Shown: piece after piece, positions 10,466 through 21,248 of the stretch
Layout: each line of letters opens with the position of its first letter
How positions within the stretch are numbered: position 1 is the first letter of the stretch
Assembly (NCBI GenBank): GCA_015143295.1
Contig: JABCRI010001004.1
Coordinates: 1 to 64,000, forward strand
DNA from: Tetracentron sinense
Taxonomy: Eukaryota; Streptophyta; Magnoliopsida; Trochodendrales; Trochodendraceae
Direction: 5' to 3'
DNA length: 64,000 nt
Notes under the pieces: model-generated
What the model was told of the DNA's origin: nothing
The model's input: the letters and a program-made list of their open reading frames with translations, nothing else
Databases searched by the model: none
Program-made: the position numbers and the translations under genes

Positions 10466-10620
10466 TGCTAGTGAGACGGTAAAGGGCCGAGATCATACTA
10501 AGACTGTGCATATGTGATGCACGGATCTCAAAATTTCAAAAACGGATTAATGAAATTTTGAGATCCGTGCCCACAAGCACGGTCTCGGTGTGGTCTTGGC
10601 CCTTTACGGTCTCAATAGCA
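10466..10620. mobile_element. MITE (palindromic, about 155 bp)
   Basis: The ends are near-perfect inverted repeats: TGCTAGTGAGACGGTAAAGG on the left, and the complement of CCTTTACGGTCTCAATAGCA on the right. Inner arms (GCACGGATCTCAAAATTTC and its complement) extend the hairpin almost to the centre. No coding sequence. Partial relatives lie near 9374 and 10885. Confidence 0.6.
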
Positions 10621-11128
10621 AAGTCCTTTAACAAAATCATTTAAAATAACTTGATTCAGGTTATTTAACCTAAATCAATTAATTTCTATGGTTCACTCAA
10701 GTAATTTGATTTTAACTAAAAAAACGTGATTCACGTTTTTAAATCCTTTAATTTGCATGGTTCACCCAAAATAATGTGATTCAAGTTATGTAACTGATTC
10801 AATTAAAATAATGTGAATTAGGTTTTACGGGATTAAGTGACCGGTAAGTATTAAGTTAGATGCCCCAAGTAATATGAATGGTCTCTGTTAGGGCTGAGAC
10901 GGTACGGTCTCATAAGCTTTATCCTAAAAAGACACAAATGAGCATCTATAAAACGGCCTTGAAAATAGTTTCAATTTTATGTTATATGGTAAGATGGACA
11001 TAGCGCATTAACATTAACATTCACGGATCCGGGGATCAAATTCCGAGAGGTGTGATGATAAGAATATCCACCATTTGGCTAACTTAAGACATAAACTAAC
11101 TATACTAATTGGGGGCGGCCTAATGGTG
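10621..11128. repeat. AT-rich small palindromes, otherwise no feature
   Basis: Repeated words of the type AATAATGTGATTCA, GGTTATTTAACC and ACGTGATTCACGT occur four or five times between 10640 and 10830 and again at 9500-9550, forming short stem-loops. The rest, to the LTR start, shows no gene. Confidence 0.4.
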
Positions 11129-12460
11129 TGTGATCGGTGCTAAATGTTATACATAAAAGCACCTCAAATTTAACTTGTTAATCGTGTAGAGTAATTATTT
11201 GTATTATTCTATGCTACTTGATAGTTTCAATTTGTTTCAAGTTTATGCGAGAAAAAGAGTTTAAAATGAAATATTTAAAAGCATTAAAGGCTCAAAAGGA
11301 TCTCAAGAAGAAAAAGTGAAGAAAATGGAGCAAAACGTAAAGCAATTGGGGAAGTTTTGCCCTGGGTGATCACCCAAGGGTGGGGGATCGATCGCCCCTC
11401 TGTGTTTTTGGATTTTATTAAATGCGAGAATTATCTATTTTGGGCTCAATTTGACTATTCTTTAGGGCCCAAATTCGTAGGGAAAAGAGAAAATAAGAGT
11501 TGTACTCAAATTAGAAGTCCTTATTTTAGGAGGACTCTATCTTTCTCTCTTTCCCTATAAAATGAGAGATTCTTTGTAGAGATTCCATCAGAGAATTTTA
11601 TAGAGATTTTTGGATCTGAAGAAGAGAAGTTTTGGAGATCAAGGAAGTCATGAAGAGAAGTGCAACAGCTTTGTCTATAAAGATGATGCATTCTTCCCTC
11701 ACGATGAATTAATTTCCATTCTATAGTTTCGATGAAACCCTAGCCAAGTAACTGTGTCGTTCTATTTTATTTTTATTTTTATTTTTGATTTCTTAGTTGT
11801 AAAACATTGATTGCACAATGAGAGGGTTGTTTCAACAATCGGATTTATTTGAATTATATTTGATTTCAATGAAATTTTTAATCTTGTCTTAGGTATAATG
11901 AAATTGGAATTAAAATCATTTGTGTTAATTTTCGTTAGAATTTAAACATAGGTTTAATGCAATAGTTTTAACATCGAAAGACCAAGTTCTAAGATATCTT
12001 ATGTTAAGGTAAGACGAGTGATTACACAACCGTAGATTAGTGTATATCATTCGTGCTAACCAAAGATACGATATGCCTAGGGTTTGATCCCTTGAATTTT
12101 TCTAGATCAGTTGAGAGGGGACGTGCTGTCACTCTAACTAGAATGTTTACAATTTAAGAGGCTAGGATAAATTCAAAATAGAGGCTGGTTATTAGGTTAG
12201 TGGTGGATTTGAAAACTCTAGATTTTCTCTTTTAAAAGATTTAAAACCATTAGTTGATAATTAATTTAGAAATCTACCTTTAGTTTAATTAATTATTTTA
12301 GTTTAATTAAGAAAAATTCAATTACCCATTTTATTAGTTTAAAATTAATCTGAATAAAAGGCAACGAAACCAACGCAGTCCTCAGAGGAACGATACCCTT
12401 ACTAGTACTATCTACAAAATTATTACTAAGAATGGATAATTTAAGATTGACTGACGATCA
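11129..12460 (+). mobile_element. Athila/Tat-type LTR (plus orientation)
   Basis: The LTR starts TGTGATCGGTG, as does the LTR end at 22468 when reversed, and ends GATCA at 12460 just before a tRNA-Asp type primer-binding site. It contains a palindrome pair and a TATA box (11364-11562). Only a short non-coding leader follows it, up to about 13100, interrupted by a MITE and ending near a SINE. No second LTR is present, so this is a broken remnant of a Ty3/gypsy element distinct from the container at 21249. Confidence 0.7.
11364..11562 (+). promoter_or_regulatory. Palindromes and TATA box in Athila LTR
   Basis: GGGTGATCACCC (11364-11375) is a perfect palindrome and GGGGATCGATCGCCCC (about 11383-11398) a near-perfect one. 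TATAAAA (11556-11562) follows in the same orientation. I infer the U3 promoter of this LTR. Confidence 0.5.
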
Positions 12461-12465
12461 ATTTT

Positions 12466-12483
12466 TGGCACTGTTGCCGGGGA
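12466..12483 (+). other. Primer-binding site (tRNA-Asp type)
   Basis: TGGCACTGTTGCCGGGGA starts 6 bp after the LTR end. It resembles the tRNA-Asp complementary site TGGCGCCGTTGCC used by plant Athila/Tat elements, which supports the LTR boundary at 12460. Confidence 0.7.
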
Positions 12484-13100
12484 TTGTTGGAACGATTTAA
12501 TTGTTAATTTGAAAGATTAAATTTAAATTAATCATAATTAAAAATCTAAAAATATATTTTTTTATATTTAATTTGAAATATTTGTGTTTTCAGGTACCAA
12601 ATCGCTCAAACTGTAAGGATTGAAAAAACTTATTCAACATCGTGGAAAACAGGAGAGTTCTGTGAGTATTTACTTTTTAAGTATATATTTTATTTCAAAT
12701 TGGTATATGTCAAACATAGAGTTTTTTCTTTATCCTATGTTTGGTTGTCGAGAAAATAAGTGAAAACATGGAAAAGAAAAGTAAAGTGGACAAAATACAA
12801 TTAACAATTGTATTAGAAATCCAAAATTTTCTTTTCTTTTCCATGTTTTCACCTATTTTCTCAACAACCAAACATAGCATTAGGGTGTATACACGGTAGG
12901 AGGTCTTGTAATCCAAATTTATTCCCCCTTAATTTTGAGTTAGAGCGTATTGCTAGATTTCTCAAGGCTTCTGCCTTATTCGAGTCTAATTCTGAAGCGA
13001 AAGCTTCTACTATTCCTAGAACGAACCTAGAAGCTATTCAGTTCCCGAACATGGCGGAAGAACATGACTGACGATCAGTGTGTATTGTGAACCTTAAAAA
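12484..13100 (+). mobile_element. Leader remnant of the Athila/Tat element
   Basis: AT-rich leader-like sequence follows the primer-binding site. A fragment near 13045-13085 repeats the word GACTGACGATCA, also found at the LTR end. No gag is recognisable. A 143-bp MITE lies inside. Confidence 0.4.
12735..12877. mobile_element. MITE with CTATGTTTGGTTG ends
   Basis: The left arm CTATGTTTGGTTGTCGAG continues to AAAACATGGAAAAGAAAA, and the right arm is its complement ending CAACCAAACATAG. Together they make a hairpin of about 143 bp with a 45-bp stem. A decayed relative with the same arm wording (GAGAAAATG...GAAAACA) lies at about 13325-13475. Target duplication was not resolved. Confidence 0.6.
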
Positions 13101-13117
13101 AAATGAATCTTTCCTGG

Positions 13118-13256
13118 GTTCCAATCGTAGGATATGTATCCCATCTGGCATAGACTCAAGTTCGAGTCTTGTAATTTGATCCGTTGATGGGTCCCCTGTT
13201 TAATAACCTAACACCTAACCTATTAATGCGATTGGGAAAAAAAAAGAAAAAAAAAG
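13118..13256 (+). mobile_element. tRNA-derived SINE, family 1 (second copy)
   Basis: Box B CAAGTTCGAGTCTTG (about 13160), a body with CCTAACACCTAACC and an A-rich tail (13228-13256) match the copy at 7150-7304. The box A region is less clear. Confidence 0.5.
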
Positions 13257-13917
13257 AGAAGTGATACTCCTCTATGTGATAAATAGAGAGGTATCAATGA
13301 AGGAAAATAATCACTAACCCTTACCCTATATTTTAATTGCCAAGAAAATAAGTGAAAATAGATATTTAGAAAAAAATTGACAAAACTTAACTAAGAAATG
13401 TATTAGAATTCTAAAAAAAAAATTCTTTCTATTTCAATGTTTTCACACATTTTCTCTGCAAGTAGAAATACCATTAGGATTAAAACATAATTTTTTTTTA
13501 ATAGGATCCACTAAAACTTATTTCGAGAACGGTTAAAGGAACTTTGTGAGGGCGAGAGCAATAGTCCACTCCTCACAGGAGAGGATTATTCTCATCCATT
13601 AGAAACCCTCGTCTCAACTTTCAACAAGGAGGGGTCCACCATTCTCAGTGGACCCTACGACCAATACAAGTAATCAATCCAGACCGTCTGATCAGGGTAA
13701 GTTGTGGCGGGGGGGGGGGGAGGCACCCCCCAAAAGAGTCCTCCCCTAATATATAACAAATCACGAAATGGAACAATGGAACAACCCTGGAAGCATTTCA
13801 TCTTTCACAAATCAAAATAAATTCTCATTTTTTTTTCCTTGGATTATTCGAACCATAAAAAAAAAAAAAGAGGATGGATTACATGTGAGGCAAAGTAAAT
13901 AAAACTATTCCTAATCT
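13257..13917. other. 3' flank of the MYB gene
   Basis: It contains the decayed MITE copy (about 13325-13475), inverted words GTCCACCATTCTCAGTGGAC near 13637, a G10 run at about 13710, and A/T runs near 13830-13870. No gene was seen. The MYB transcript presumably ends here, but no clear polyadenylation signal was picked out. Confidence 0.4.
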
Positions 13918-14898
13918 CTATGAATCCAACGGTCTATAATATCTATGAAGAGCACTTGCAGGTATCATGGCCGTCACGGTCTGGCAATCACAAGCTTGGC
14001 TGCTCTTGAACCCTAATTGACAACACAAACACACGGCCTGAGTTACGACTGGCGGTGGCGCTGCAAAGACCTCAAATGAAATCTGCTTCGATTCGGCAGT
14101 GTTTGCACAAGGCGGCTGACCTTGAAAAGGAAGACTAATACAGAGGTCGAGGTTCAGCTCCGGCTGTTGTTGCAGTTGTTCCTCTGTCGTACCGCTGCTA
14201 TTTCCCTCTTCGGCCGAATCAGAATCAATCTTGATGTGGGCATCATCGCTCATGTTATTAACAATTTCAGGCACCAGAAGCGAGGGAGAAGAAGAATTTC
14301 TGGCGTCAGAGTAAGATTTAACGGTGGTGATGGTGTTGAGGGGACGATGAGTTTGAGGGTCTAGTCCCCGGCCGAGGAGCTTCCGTTTAATGTGAGTGTT
14401 CCAGTAGTTCTTGATCTCATTGTCCGTTCTTCCCGGTAATCGCCCAGCAATGAGAGACCATCTGGAACAATTGACAATTGAAATCTCAGAATTTCAGAAA
14501 ACAATAGAACCTACCCATATGGATTGAAAAAAATGGCAAAAGGGGTTTACTTATTTCCAAGTAAGCTGTGGAGTTTGATAATGAGTTCTTGTTCTTCATC
14601 AGTGAAATTTCCTCTTTTAAGATCAGGCCGGAGGTAGTTTATCCACCGGAGTCTGCAACTTTTACCGCATCGGAGCAAACCTAGAAGAAGAACCCAGAAA
14701 GGAAATTAGAGAAATAGAACGAAAATCGAAAACCCAGATGGGATTTTGCCTCAAGAATTGCTTACCAGCGGCTTTGGGGAGAGATCTCCAACAGCCTTCG
14801 CCATTAGCTCTGATGTGGTTGATGAGACGCTGGTCTTCCTCTTTGGTCCATGCACCTTTGTTGGTGTGGGCTTTTTCACAGCAAGGAGAACGCCCCAT
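13918..14898 (-). CDS. R2R3-MYB transcription repressor, subgroup 4 (MYB6/MYB308-like)
   Basis: Three exons on the minus strand: 14766-14898 (133 bp), 14551-14680 (130 bp) and 13918-14461 (544 bp). The introns are 85 and 89 bp with GT/AG ends. 133 and 130 bp are the canonical first two exon sizes of R2R3-MYB genes. The product is 268 residues. R2 has W17, W37 and W57; R3 has F70, W89 and W108. Residues 76-95 fit the bHLH-binding signature [DE]Lx2[RK]x3Lx6Lx3R. Then come the subgroup-4 motif [15 protein letters not shown] (116-130), an EAR repression motif [10 protein letters not shown] (190-199) and a Cys cluster CLCC...CDC (232-247). Members of this clade repress phenylpropanoid and lignin genes in the nucleus. 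The start is the ATG of MGRSPCC. The gene looks intact, and the exact orthologue (MYB4, 6, 7, 32 or 308) cannot be told. Confidence 0.95.
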
Positions 14899-14935
14899 GT
14901 ATGTACTATCTTGGGTTTTGATTTGAACAAATTGT

Positions 14936-14960
14936 AGAGAGAGAGAGAGAGAGAGAGAGA
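14936..14960 (-). repeat. GA/TC microsatellite in MYB 5' leader
   Basis: 25 bp of GA repeat (TC on the coding strand) lies 38 bp upstream of the MYB start codon and downstream of the TATA box, so in the 5' untranslated leader. Pyrimidine-rich leaders are common in plant genes. Length is likely to vary between individuals. Confidence 0.8.
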
Positions 14961-15020
14961 TTGTCTGATTTGGAAGAAATTGTAGTTGATTGAAAGGAGT
15001 GGGAAGAAAGGGGAGAGGGG

Positions 15021-15028
15021 ATTTATAT
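15021..15028 (-). promoter_or_regulatory. TATA box of the MYB gene
   Basis: On the minus strand CATATAAATC lies about 125 bp upstream of the start codon at 14898, leaving a leader of roughly 90 bp that includes the TC repeat. Spacing and sequence fit a plant core promoter. Confidence 0.65.
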
Positions 15029-15111
15029 GAGTGGTGGGGGAGAGGTGAGAAATTGAGTCGATCGGGAATTTGACCGAGTTGGTGAGAAAGACGAGTGGTT
15101 ACAAAGGATTT

Positions 15112-15136
15112 GGTAGGTAGGTCTACTTTTACGTGG
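15112..15136 (-). promoter_or_regulatory. AC element and ACGT motif upstream of MYB
   Basis: On the minus strand ACCTACCTACC (15112-15122) contains two overlapping AC-I elements (ACCTACC), the sites bound by R2R3-MYB factors in phenylpropanoid promoters. CCACGT (15131-15136), a G-box-like core, precedes it. They sit about 85-110 bp upstream of the TATA box. Direct or cross-regulation by MYB factors is inferred. Confidence 0.5.
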
Positions 15137-15139
15137 GTG

Positions 15140-15735
15140 TTGGTGTGTTGTTTTAATTTGTTTCCTTTTCGGTTGTGTATTGTTGGAATTAGGGCGCGTG
15201 AAACCCACCTTTTTCTTAATCTCCTTAATCACTCATCTCTAACTTGCCCCTCTTTTGTCTTTACAATCACTCCACCCTTACTTGCCCCCCTTTTGTCTTT
15301 TGTTTTATTTCTAGAAGAATGAAGATCAGCAATGTTGGGTTTTGATTCGGTCCGGGTTGTGACAACCCGGCAAGCATAATCTCAAATGGAACTTTTAGCA
15401 TCAATTGATGATTTCTAATTCGAAATAAAGAATTAGTTTTTGTAAATTTTGAATCTTCTAATTAATTTGTATTCAATACACTTTTGACAATTATCTATAA
15501 AAATAATTATAAAAAATAACAAAAATTATGTTTAGATGAGAAAAAAAATTGTGTTTTATATTTATTAGTGCAATTATAAGTGTTATAAAATATTTATAAG
15601 TGTATTATGTCTTATCAATCTCGTCTATTGTCCTACTTATCTTGTTTATTTTAAGTGAGTTTCCTAGATTTAATTTAGAAAAATGTATTTTTTATTCCAC
15701 AAATAATTTTTTTTTAAGAAAGAAACTTGAGGTTA
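15140..15735. other. Upstream flank of the MYB gene
   Basis: Two near-repeats of CTTGCCCCTCTTTTGTCTTT (15242 and 15280) are visible. A hairpin CGGGTTGTGACAACCCG is near 15353. The rest is AT-rich. No gene. Confidence 0.4.
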
Positions 15736-15743
15736 GGCGGATT

Positions 15744-16596
15744 CATAGTTAGTAATTCGGCGTACGGTAAAAATTCAGTACAAAAATTATTCGAGTATAA
15801 TTTGGAATTTGTATTTAATAGTTCGATTAAAAATTCGGCCAAAAAGACGCAGAACACCAAAAGTACGGTGCGGAATTAATTCGAGTATAATTCTGGCCAA
15901 TACTCAATAATTTGTTGAAAAATTCATATAAATATATACAATTACATATATAAAATTTCTAAGAGAATGTATTAAATATTTAGTTCATTACAGAAAATGA
16001 AAAAAAGAAGTGCAATTGGAGAATTAGAGAGAGAGAGTTGAAAGCCAAAGAGAGACTAGAGATTGAGAGATAGAGAGAGAGAGAGTCGCTCTTGGAAGGG
16101 AGAGTGGTAATTGTTGGTGTTGACAATAGTATAAAGTCGGAAACTCGGTCCTCAACTACTGGCGGTTGGCTGTGCCATTGTAACAAGTGACGATTATGAA
16201 ATAGTTAGAGTTTGAGATTTAGAGAGGGAAAGAGATCGAAAGAAAATGAGGGGACTAAGTAAAGGCCAATGAGTGCTTCATGACTGGTGGCTGACGACTA
16301 TTAGTGATGTTGTGGTCATTGAGATAGAGACTAAGGTTAGAGATTGAGGAAAAGAAAGAGAGTTACATGTGCATGCAAGAAAAAAGAAAGAGGATTTTGG
16401 ATTTATCTTACGGGTTTGTATATATATATACATACATATATATTATTCGCGAATAAGTCGTGAACGATTCGCGTATAATTGGTTTTTCTTAAAAATTTCG
16501 CAAATGTTTATTTAGCTTTGATTAATACGGATGAATTATATGTATGATTCGTTATAAGTATTATTCGTGTATAATACGCGAATTTACTAACTATGG
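15744..16596. mobile_element. Non-autonomous hAT element with 8-bp target duplication
   Basis: The ends are CATAGTTAGTAAATTCG-like inverted repeats: left CATAGTTAGTAATTCGGCG, right the complement of CGCGAATTTACTAACTATG. GGCGGATT flanks both sides exactly (15736-15743 and 16597-16604). An 8-bp duplication with CA...TG ends is typical of hAT elements. The 853-bp interior has subterminal TTCGNNTATAATT repeats and a GA-rich tract near 16025-16085, with no transposase frame. The exact duplication suggests a fairly recent insertion, about 0.7 kb upstream of the MYB TATA box. Confidence 0.75.
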
Positions 16597-16624
16597 GCGG
16601 ATTCACAAACAATATTTTTAGGGA

Positions 16625-16796
16625 AGCAACGCTTGCCTCCTAGGTAGTGTGTACTAGTCACCACTCCTGTAATTTGTGTTTCATTCTCGAGAGGGTGTGA
16701 GTGTCATCTCCATTCGCCCATGACTTAGAAGAGATACTAACCACTAATCGAGGTTGCGGCCTAACCGCTTATCTCTTGCCAAAAAAAAAAAAAAAC
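16625..16796 (+). mobile_element. tRNA-derived SINE, family 2 (second copy)
   Basis: Shares GAGAGGGTGTGAGTG, CTTAGAAGAGATA, GAGGTTGCGGCCTAACCG and a poly-A tail (16781-16795) with the copy at 8005-8222. It sits 20 bp beyond the hAT element. Confidence 0.6.
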
Positions 16797-18346
16797 AAAC
16801 AATATTTATAAAGAGATTAACTATGAATAAGAGCTCTGATTGACAAAAACCCAAAAAAATATCTTGGGAATGGGTAGTAATGAAAACAAAAGTATTAAAA
16901 AAATACTCTTCTTTGTGGTCGTAATTAGCAAACTATCACTACCCAAGACATTTTTTAGGTTGCTCCAATTGACTATTCAATCGGAGCTCCTATTCATAAT
17001 TAATCTCTTTTTCAAATTATTCCCTAAAAATTATTTGTCAAATGCATTTACGTTGTTTATTTATGAGCTAAGGAAAATTGTTTCCAAAAAATAATGTTAA
17101 ATGGCTCTTTTAATTGTTATAAATGTAAATGAATAAATAAATGAAGAGACAAGTCCCAGAGACCGAGACTAGTGTGACACATGGATGAAAATCTTAGTTC
17201 AAACCCTTTTGCTATGCCTGAGAGATTGCTATATATGCACTAATAAAGGGCAGGGGTCAACCGTAACCCTGCCCTTCGTTGTACGGTAAGACCCAAATTG
17301 TGCCCTACACCTTCAAGGGCCTTAATTGACTCGATCCTAACCCTGCTCTCAAGGGCAGAGCAGGGCCACAAGGTAAGAAAAGGAAACGAGAAAATATTTT
17401 CTCTTTCTTAATAACAAACTAAGATTGTAATCAAAGTGTTTGGGATAATCACAGTGTTCCAATTAGAGAATCTGTCAATTAAGGATTTAGGTTTTGGGTT
17501 ACAAGGGAATAGAATTGTGATTTTAAGGGTTAGGATTATGATAGTGCTGTCAACTCGAGCAGGGGGAAATTAAAGCAGGGGTCAACCATAAACCTACCTT
17601 TACTTGTAAGGGCAAGACCCTAACCCAATCCTTGCCCTTCAAGGGTCTAGATTGACTAGGCCCTAATCCTGCCATAAAGGGTAGGGCCCGACAGGATACC
17701 TAAATTAAAGGAATTTTTTGATAGGCCTAACTGATAAGGATGTGTGGATCTACCCGTGAACAGAAGAGAATAGTCTACTAATGATTTTTTCCAAATCAGT
17801 GGATTATACTAGCGCAATCAGATATCTGAATTGTAACTTCTTGACCATATGAGATAGTAGATTAGATCAGATGGTTGTGGAAATCTTTTCGCAAGCCGTG
17901 AAAGTCGCATCCTCCTCCTCCTTTACTGACTTTTAGAGTTTTTCCATCTTCTAGAAACACTGAGGAAAGTGATGGGAGGGAAAAAGAAAGAATCTTTCAG
18001 GTTGGTGAGCCACCTCACTCGTTTGTACCCCTCATGTTGTGGTTGTGGAGCAAGTGGACTTTTATTTTGTGTGGTTCTCCCAAGCTATTCTCATTCCCTT
18101 TTGGCTCTTTCTATTGAACATGAGTCTATGCTCTATCTCAGATTCTTTTGACCCGAATATCAATCTAATATTGTTCTGATACGAAGATTTAGGTGATGGG
18201 GTCCAAAGCATGTTAGGGTCAGGCACATTGAGATAAAAAGAGAAGCCCATTAATTCAGTTGTTGAGAGCTATAAGTAAGTAAGTAACATTTATTAATCAT
18301 GACAATCTTTACTAGTACAAGCTGACTTAGTAGGTGAGCATGGTAG
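16797..18346. other. Intergenic with a duplicated GGGCAGGGTCAA block
   Basis: About 1.5 kb without a gene. A block of about 125 bp (AGGGCAGGGGTCAACCGTAA ... CTCAAGGGCAGAGCAGGGCC, 17245-17370) recurs diverged at 17570-17705 (GCAGGGGTCAACCATAA ... AAAGGGTAGGGCC). The two blocks may be ends of a decayed DNA transposon. Short open frames such as 17969-18151 show no domain. Confidence 0.4.
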
Positions 18347-18665
18347 GTGTCAATGGGCCAGGCTTGGGCCTAGGCTTCTAATCGGGTTTGGCCGAGATCG
18401 AATCATAGCCAATTGCGATTGAACTCAAGGAGGGTTCAATCGCACCCACTGGTCAACACATGTCTTTTTTAACATCTATTAACCGTGGTTACGATTCCTT
18501 AAGGGTTCAACAATCTAACCTTGGTTTTTAGAGAAAAATATTTTTCCTTCTTCTATCTTGGGCAGGCTAGCTCGAGCCTAGCCATGCCTGATGAATATAC
18601 AAGCTGGCTTGGCCCGTTCATTAATCGAGCCTAGTTGGGCCTGGGCCGATCCCTTGAAACCCCTA
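18347..18665. mobile_element. hAT-like MITE remnant
   Basis: The left end GGTGTCAATGGGCCAGGC and the right end, read in reverse as GGGGTTTCAAGGGATCGGCC, have the wording of plant hAT-derived MITE ends (GGGTGTCAANGGGCC). The interior has GGGCCTAGGC/GCCTAGTTGGGCC inverted pieces. No transposase; the duplication is not clear. Confidence 0.35.
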
Positions 18666-18719
18666 AGGATGGGTTCAACCCAAGTTTCTAGCTCCAAACG
18701 TACACTTCCAAACTCTCAC

Positions 18720-20727
18720 TGTTGAACCCCAGACTTTTTCGTACTAAATGAATAGTACTTTCGTAGCCAATTGGCCTTTATCATAGCATAATTAATAAAT
18801 AAGGGAGAAATTAAAAATTCTGAAATGTAAAAAAGGTTCCTTTTCGAAGGACGAACCCAACGCAAGTTGAATCGTCAAAATCCGACGAACGAGTCAAAAG
18901 ATATGGCCAAAACAATAAGATGGTTCAAAAATCTGCAGAGCACTGATCGCTAGGGATCGATCGGTTCACAACCGATCGCTCAGTCCGTTTCAGCGATCGA
19001 TCGGTCCACAACTGGTCGATCGGTATCTATTGACTGGTTAACTTTTTTGTATGGAGAAATTTTCCAGAGAGCATGTTTTTGACTGAGAGCTCGGTTAAGA
19101 ACACCGATCGCTCGGTAGGCAATGGATCGCTCGGTATTTACCACCGATCGATCGGTATATCGCGTTTTGCAGAATTTCATTAAGGGCTTTTTCAGCATTT
19201 GGGTGTTATACCCTTTGCCTATAAGGCTTGCCCAAGTCTTGAGGGCTCATTCAACACAGTTAGGTTATTTGAGAGTTAAGAAGAGAAGAGAAATGAGATT
19301 CTAACCTAGGGTTTGCTTTTGAGAAGGAAATCAAGGGGTTTAAGAACCCTAGGTCACCACAAGCTTGTACTTCTTCAAGTTCACGGTCCAAGCACTCGAA
19401 GAGCACGTCTCCAAGCTAGGGCAGCGACTCCACGAACGTTTGGAGGGTTCTCCTCGCTTCTATACGGTCGGTACCTTTTGCTACCCTCCTAGTTCATACC
19501 TTTTCTTCCTTTCTTCTTTATTATTTCCTCAATGTATGAACCTAATACGAGATGTGATGGAAGTGGTGTGAGAATGGATGTTGGGCGATGGATGCCGTGT
19601 GAATGATGTGATGAATGAAATGAGAAGGGTATTGTACAAATAATAAACATACTTGTGTGTTGTGAATATAAACCCACCTAGAAAAGTATGATGTAGGCGA
19701 TAACGAATAATGTACACACTACGTATTTGATGAAATGCCAAGGTGAATAAAATAAGTTATAAATTAAGAAATGCATGCCTAAACACTTATGAAATTGCTA
19801 GGGAATATGATAGTGTGATTCCTCATTTTCCTTAAATTGCATAATTATTACTTGTTTAATTATTGATATGCTATGTATTGTGAAATCCCCAAATATCATA
19901 TTTAATTTCAAATGAAAGCATGCATACGATTCCATGAGCACGGCATGCATGACATGGTTTACCGATGGTTTTTCAAGATTGAGAATGTTAGGGGTGGGAC
20001 ATATCTTACGATATGTTTTACCTCGCTTTTGACAAGAGGACAAGAACTAGCATGGCATAGGAGGGAGTTTACACTTCCCTCCCATGAGGGGTCTCCCCTC
20101 ACTCACAAGAGCATATCATGAAAGAAGGGTCTCCCTTCCCTCTCAAGTGCATATCATGAAAGAAGGACCTCTCTTCCCTCCCAAGTGCATCTCACAAGCG
20201 TATCTCACAAGTTATATGAACATGATTAGATCCCTAGCAAGCACGCATGACATGCATGACAGGACATGACACGCGCGACAAGATCAAGCAAGATAAACTT
20301 GACAAGTTTTTAAGCACGCAATGGGTATTTTAAGTCATGTCAAGTGCACGATGATTTCAAGAGGTTTTATGGGCTTTTCTGTGATGCAAGCATGAATATA
20401 AACTGCTTTACTCTCCTGTTACTATATGAACTGCTTCCTGCTTTATATACTGCTATTGCTATGCTATGACTGCTGGTTAGTATTTGGTACCCGCTGAGTA
20501 TTCCATGCTCAGCCGTACTTTTCATGTCGACAGGTGTTCAACTTGGATCATGTATGTATATACATAGAGGTTTTGGTTAGACTTCCGCTGTGCTTTGTAG
20601 TATGTTTCCCCTATTACATCCTCTTTGTATATGCTCTAAGTATTTTTGCAGGTTGGTTTGTCAAGCAAGTCATGATAAGTCGTCCAAGACTCACTCTAAC
20701 TCCTAGGGTGGGTTTTGGGTCGCGACA
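18720..20727 (+). mobile_element. Solo LTR of a Tekay/Del-type element
   Basis: 2008 bp starting TGTTGAACCCC and ending TCGCGACA, with exact flanks CTCAC (18715-18719 and 20728-20732). No internal region is present, so it is a solo LTR left by LTR-LTR recombination. Its reverse shares long blocks with the nested Tekay LTRs at 38086 and 57047, including ATTAAGGGCTTTTTC-like wording, GGCTTGCCC, the CATGAGGGGTCTCCC repeats and the TATTCCATGCTCAGCCG block. A promoter module (18941-19225) is included. Confidence 0.8.
18941..19226 (+). promoter_or_regulatory. Palindrome array and TATA box, Tekay solo LTR
   Basis: About nine copies of a 14-bp word near ACCGATCGATCGGT lie between 18941 and 19156, for example 19103-19116 and 19143-19156. 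GCCTATAAGGC, with the TATA box at 19220-19225, follows about 65 bp downstream. The spacer between the two halves of the array (near 19031-19080) has TTGACTGGTTAACTTTTTTG and TATGGAGAAATTTTCCAGAG, which correspond in reverse to the spacer in the Sirevirus family A LTR. Confidence 0.6.
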
Positions 20728-20732
20728 CTCAC

Positions 20733-21243
20733 TATGGTGGTGACACTAATCGTTGCTAGTCTTTCAATAGCTTTAGAAAACCTTCTTTTTTCAAAGGAGT
20801 CTGTTATGATTTCAACCAGTTCTAAAGGTAAATTTGAAAAGTAGCAACACACGTTGCCACGACTGTGAGAATTTGGAAGTGACCATTTGGGGCTAGCATA
20901 TCTCTTAAGTGTTATTATTAGTGTTAGCGCGTTTTGATTTGGAAAATAGTTAACGTAGTTGAGATATCCAAATGCAAACCTAAGGTGGACCTCATTGTTC
21001 TATGTCTCCCTCTTAAATACCCACCAACTATGATAGGTATCTAAGAGGGGGGCATGGACCAATGAGTTCCAGCCTTAGGTTTGCAAATTAAGGTATATCC
21101 CAAGTATGCCTATCACTGCTTGATTTGATTTAGAGAGCGATGGTCCCAAAAATTATCAAATATATAGCAAGCCTAGGGTAGGTAAATGAGAGCATGTGAC
21201 TATGATACAACTTTATAAAAAAAACCAAGTTGAGTTGCATTGG
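20733..21243. other. Intergenic with a hairpin MITE relative
   Basis: Between 20944 and 21118 an imperfect inverted repeat (GCAAACCTAAGG at 20973 against CCTTAGGTTTGC near 21073) shares the end words AATAGTTAAC and GTGATAGGC (reversed) with the MITE at 8898-9040. The remainder holds no gene. Confidence 0.45.
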
Positions 21244-21248
21244 CTCTC

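Noticed and set aside
13925-14330. MYB C-terminal Cys cluster as a true zinc finger
   Set aside because: The C-x-CC...C-x-C spacing matches the subgroup-4 C-terminal motif and not a classical zinc-finger family; it is described only as a motif.
14122-14364. Plus-strand frames over the MYB exons
   Set aside because: They are antisense shadows of the MYB coding exons.
17969-18151. Small plus-strand protein frame
   Set aside because: No domain and no gene context; overlapping frames of similar length exist on the other strand.
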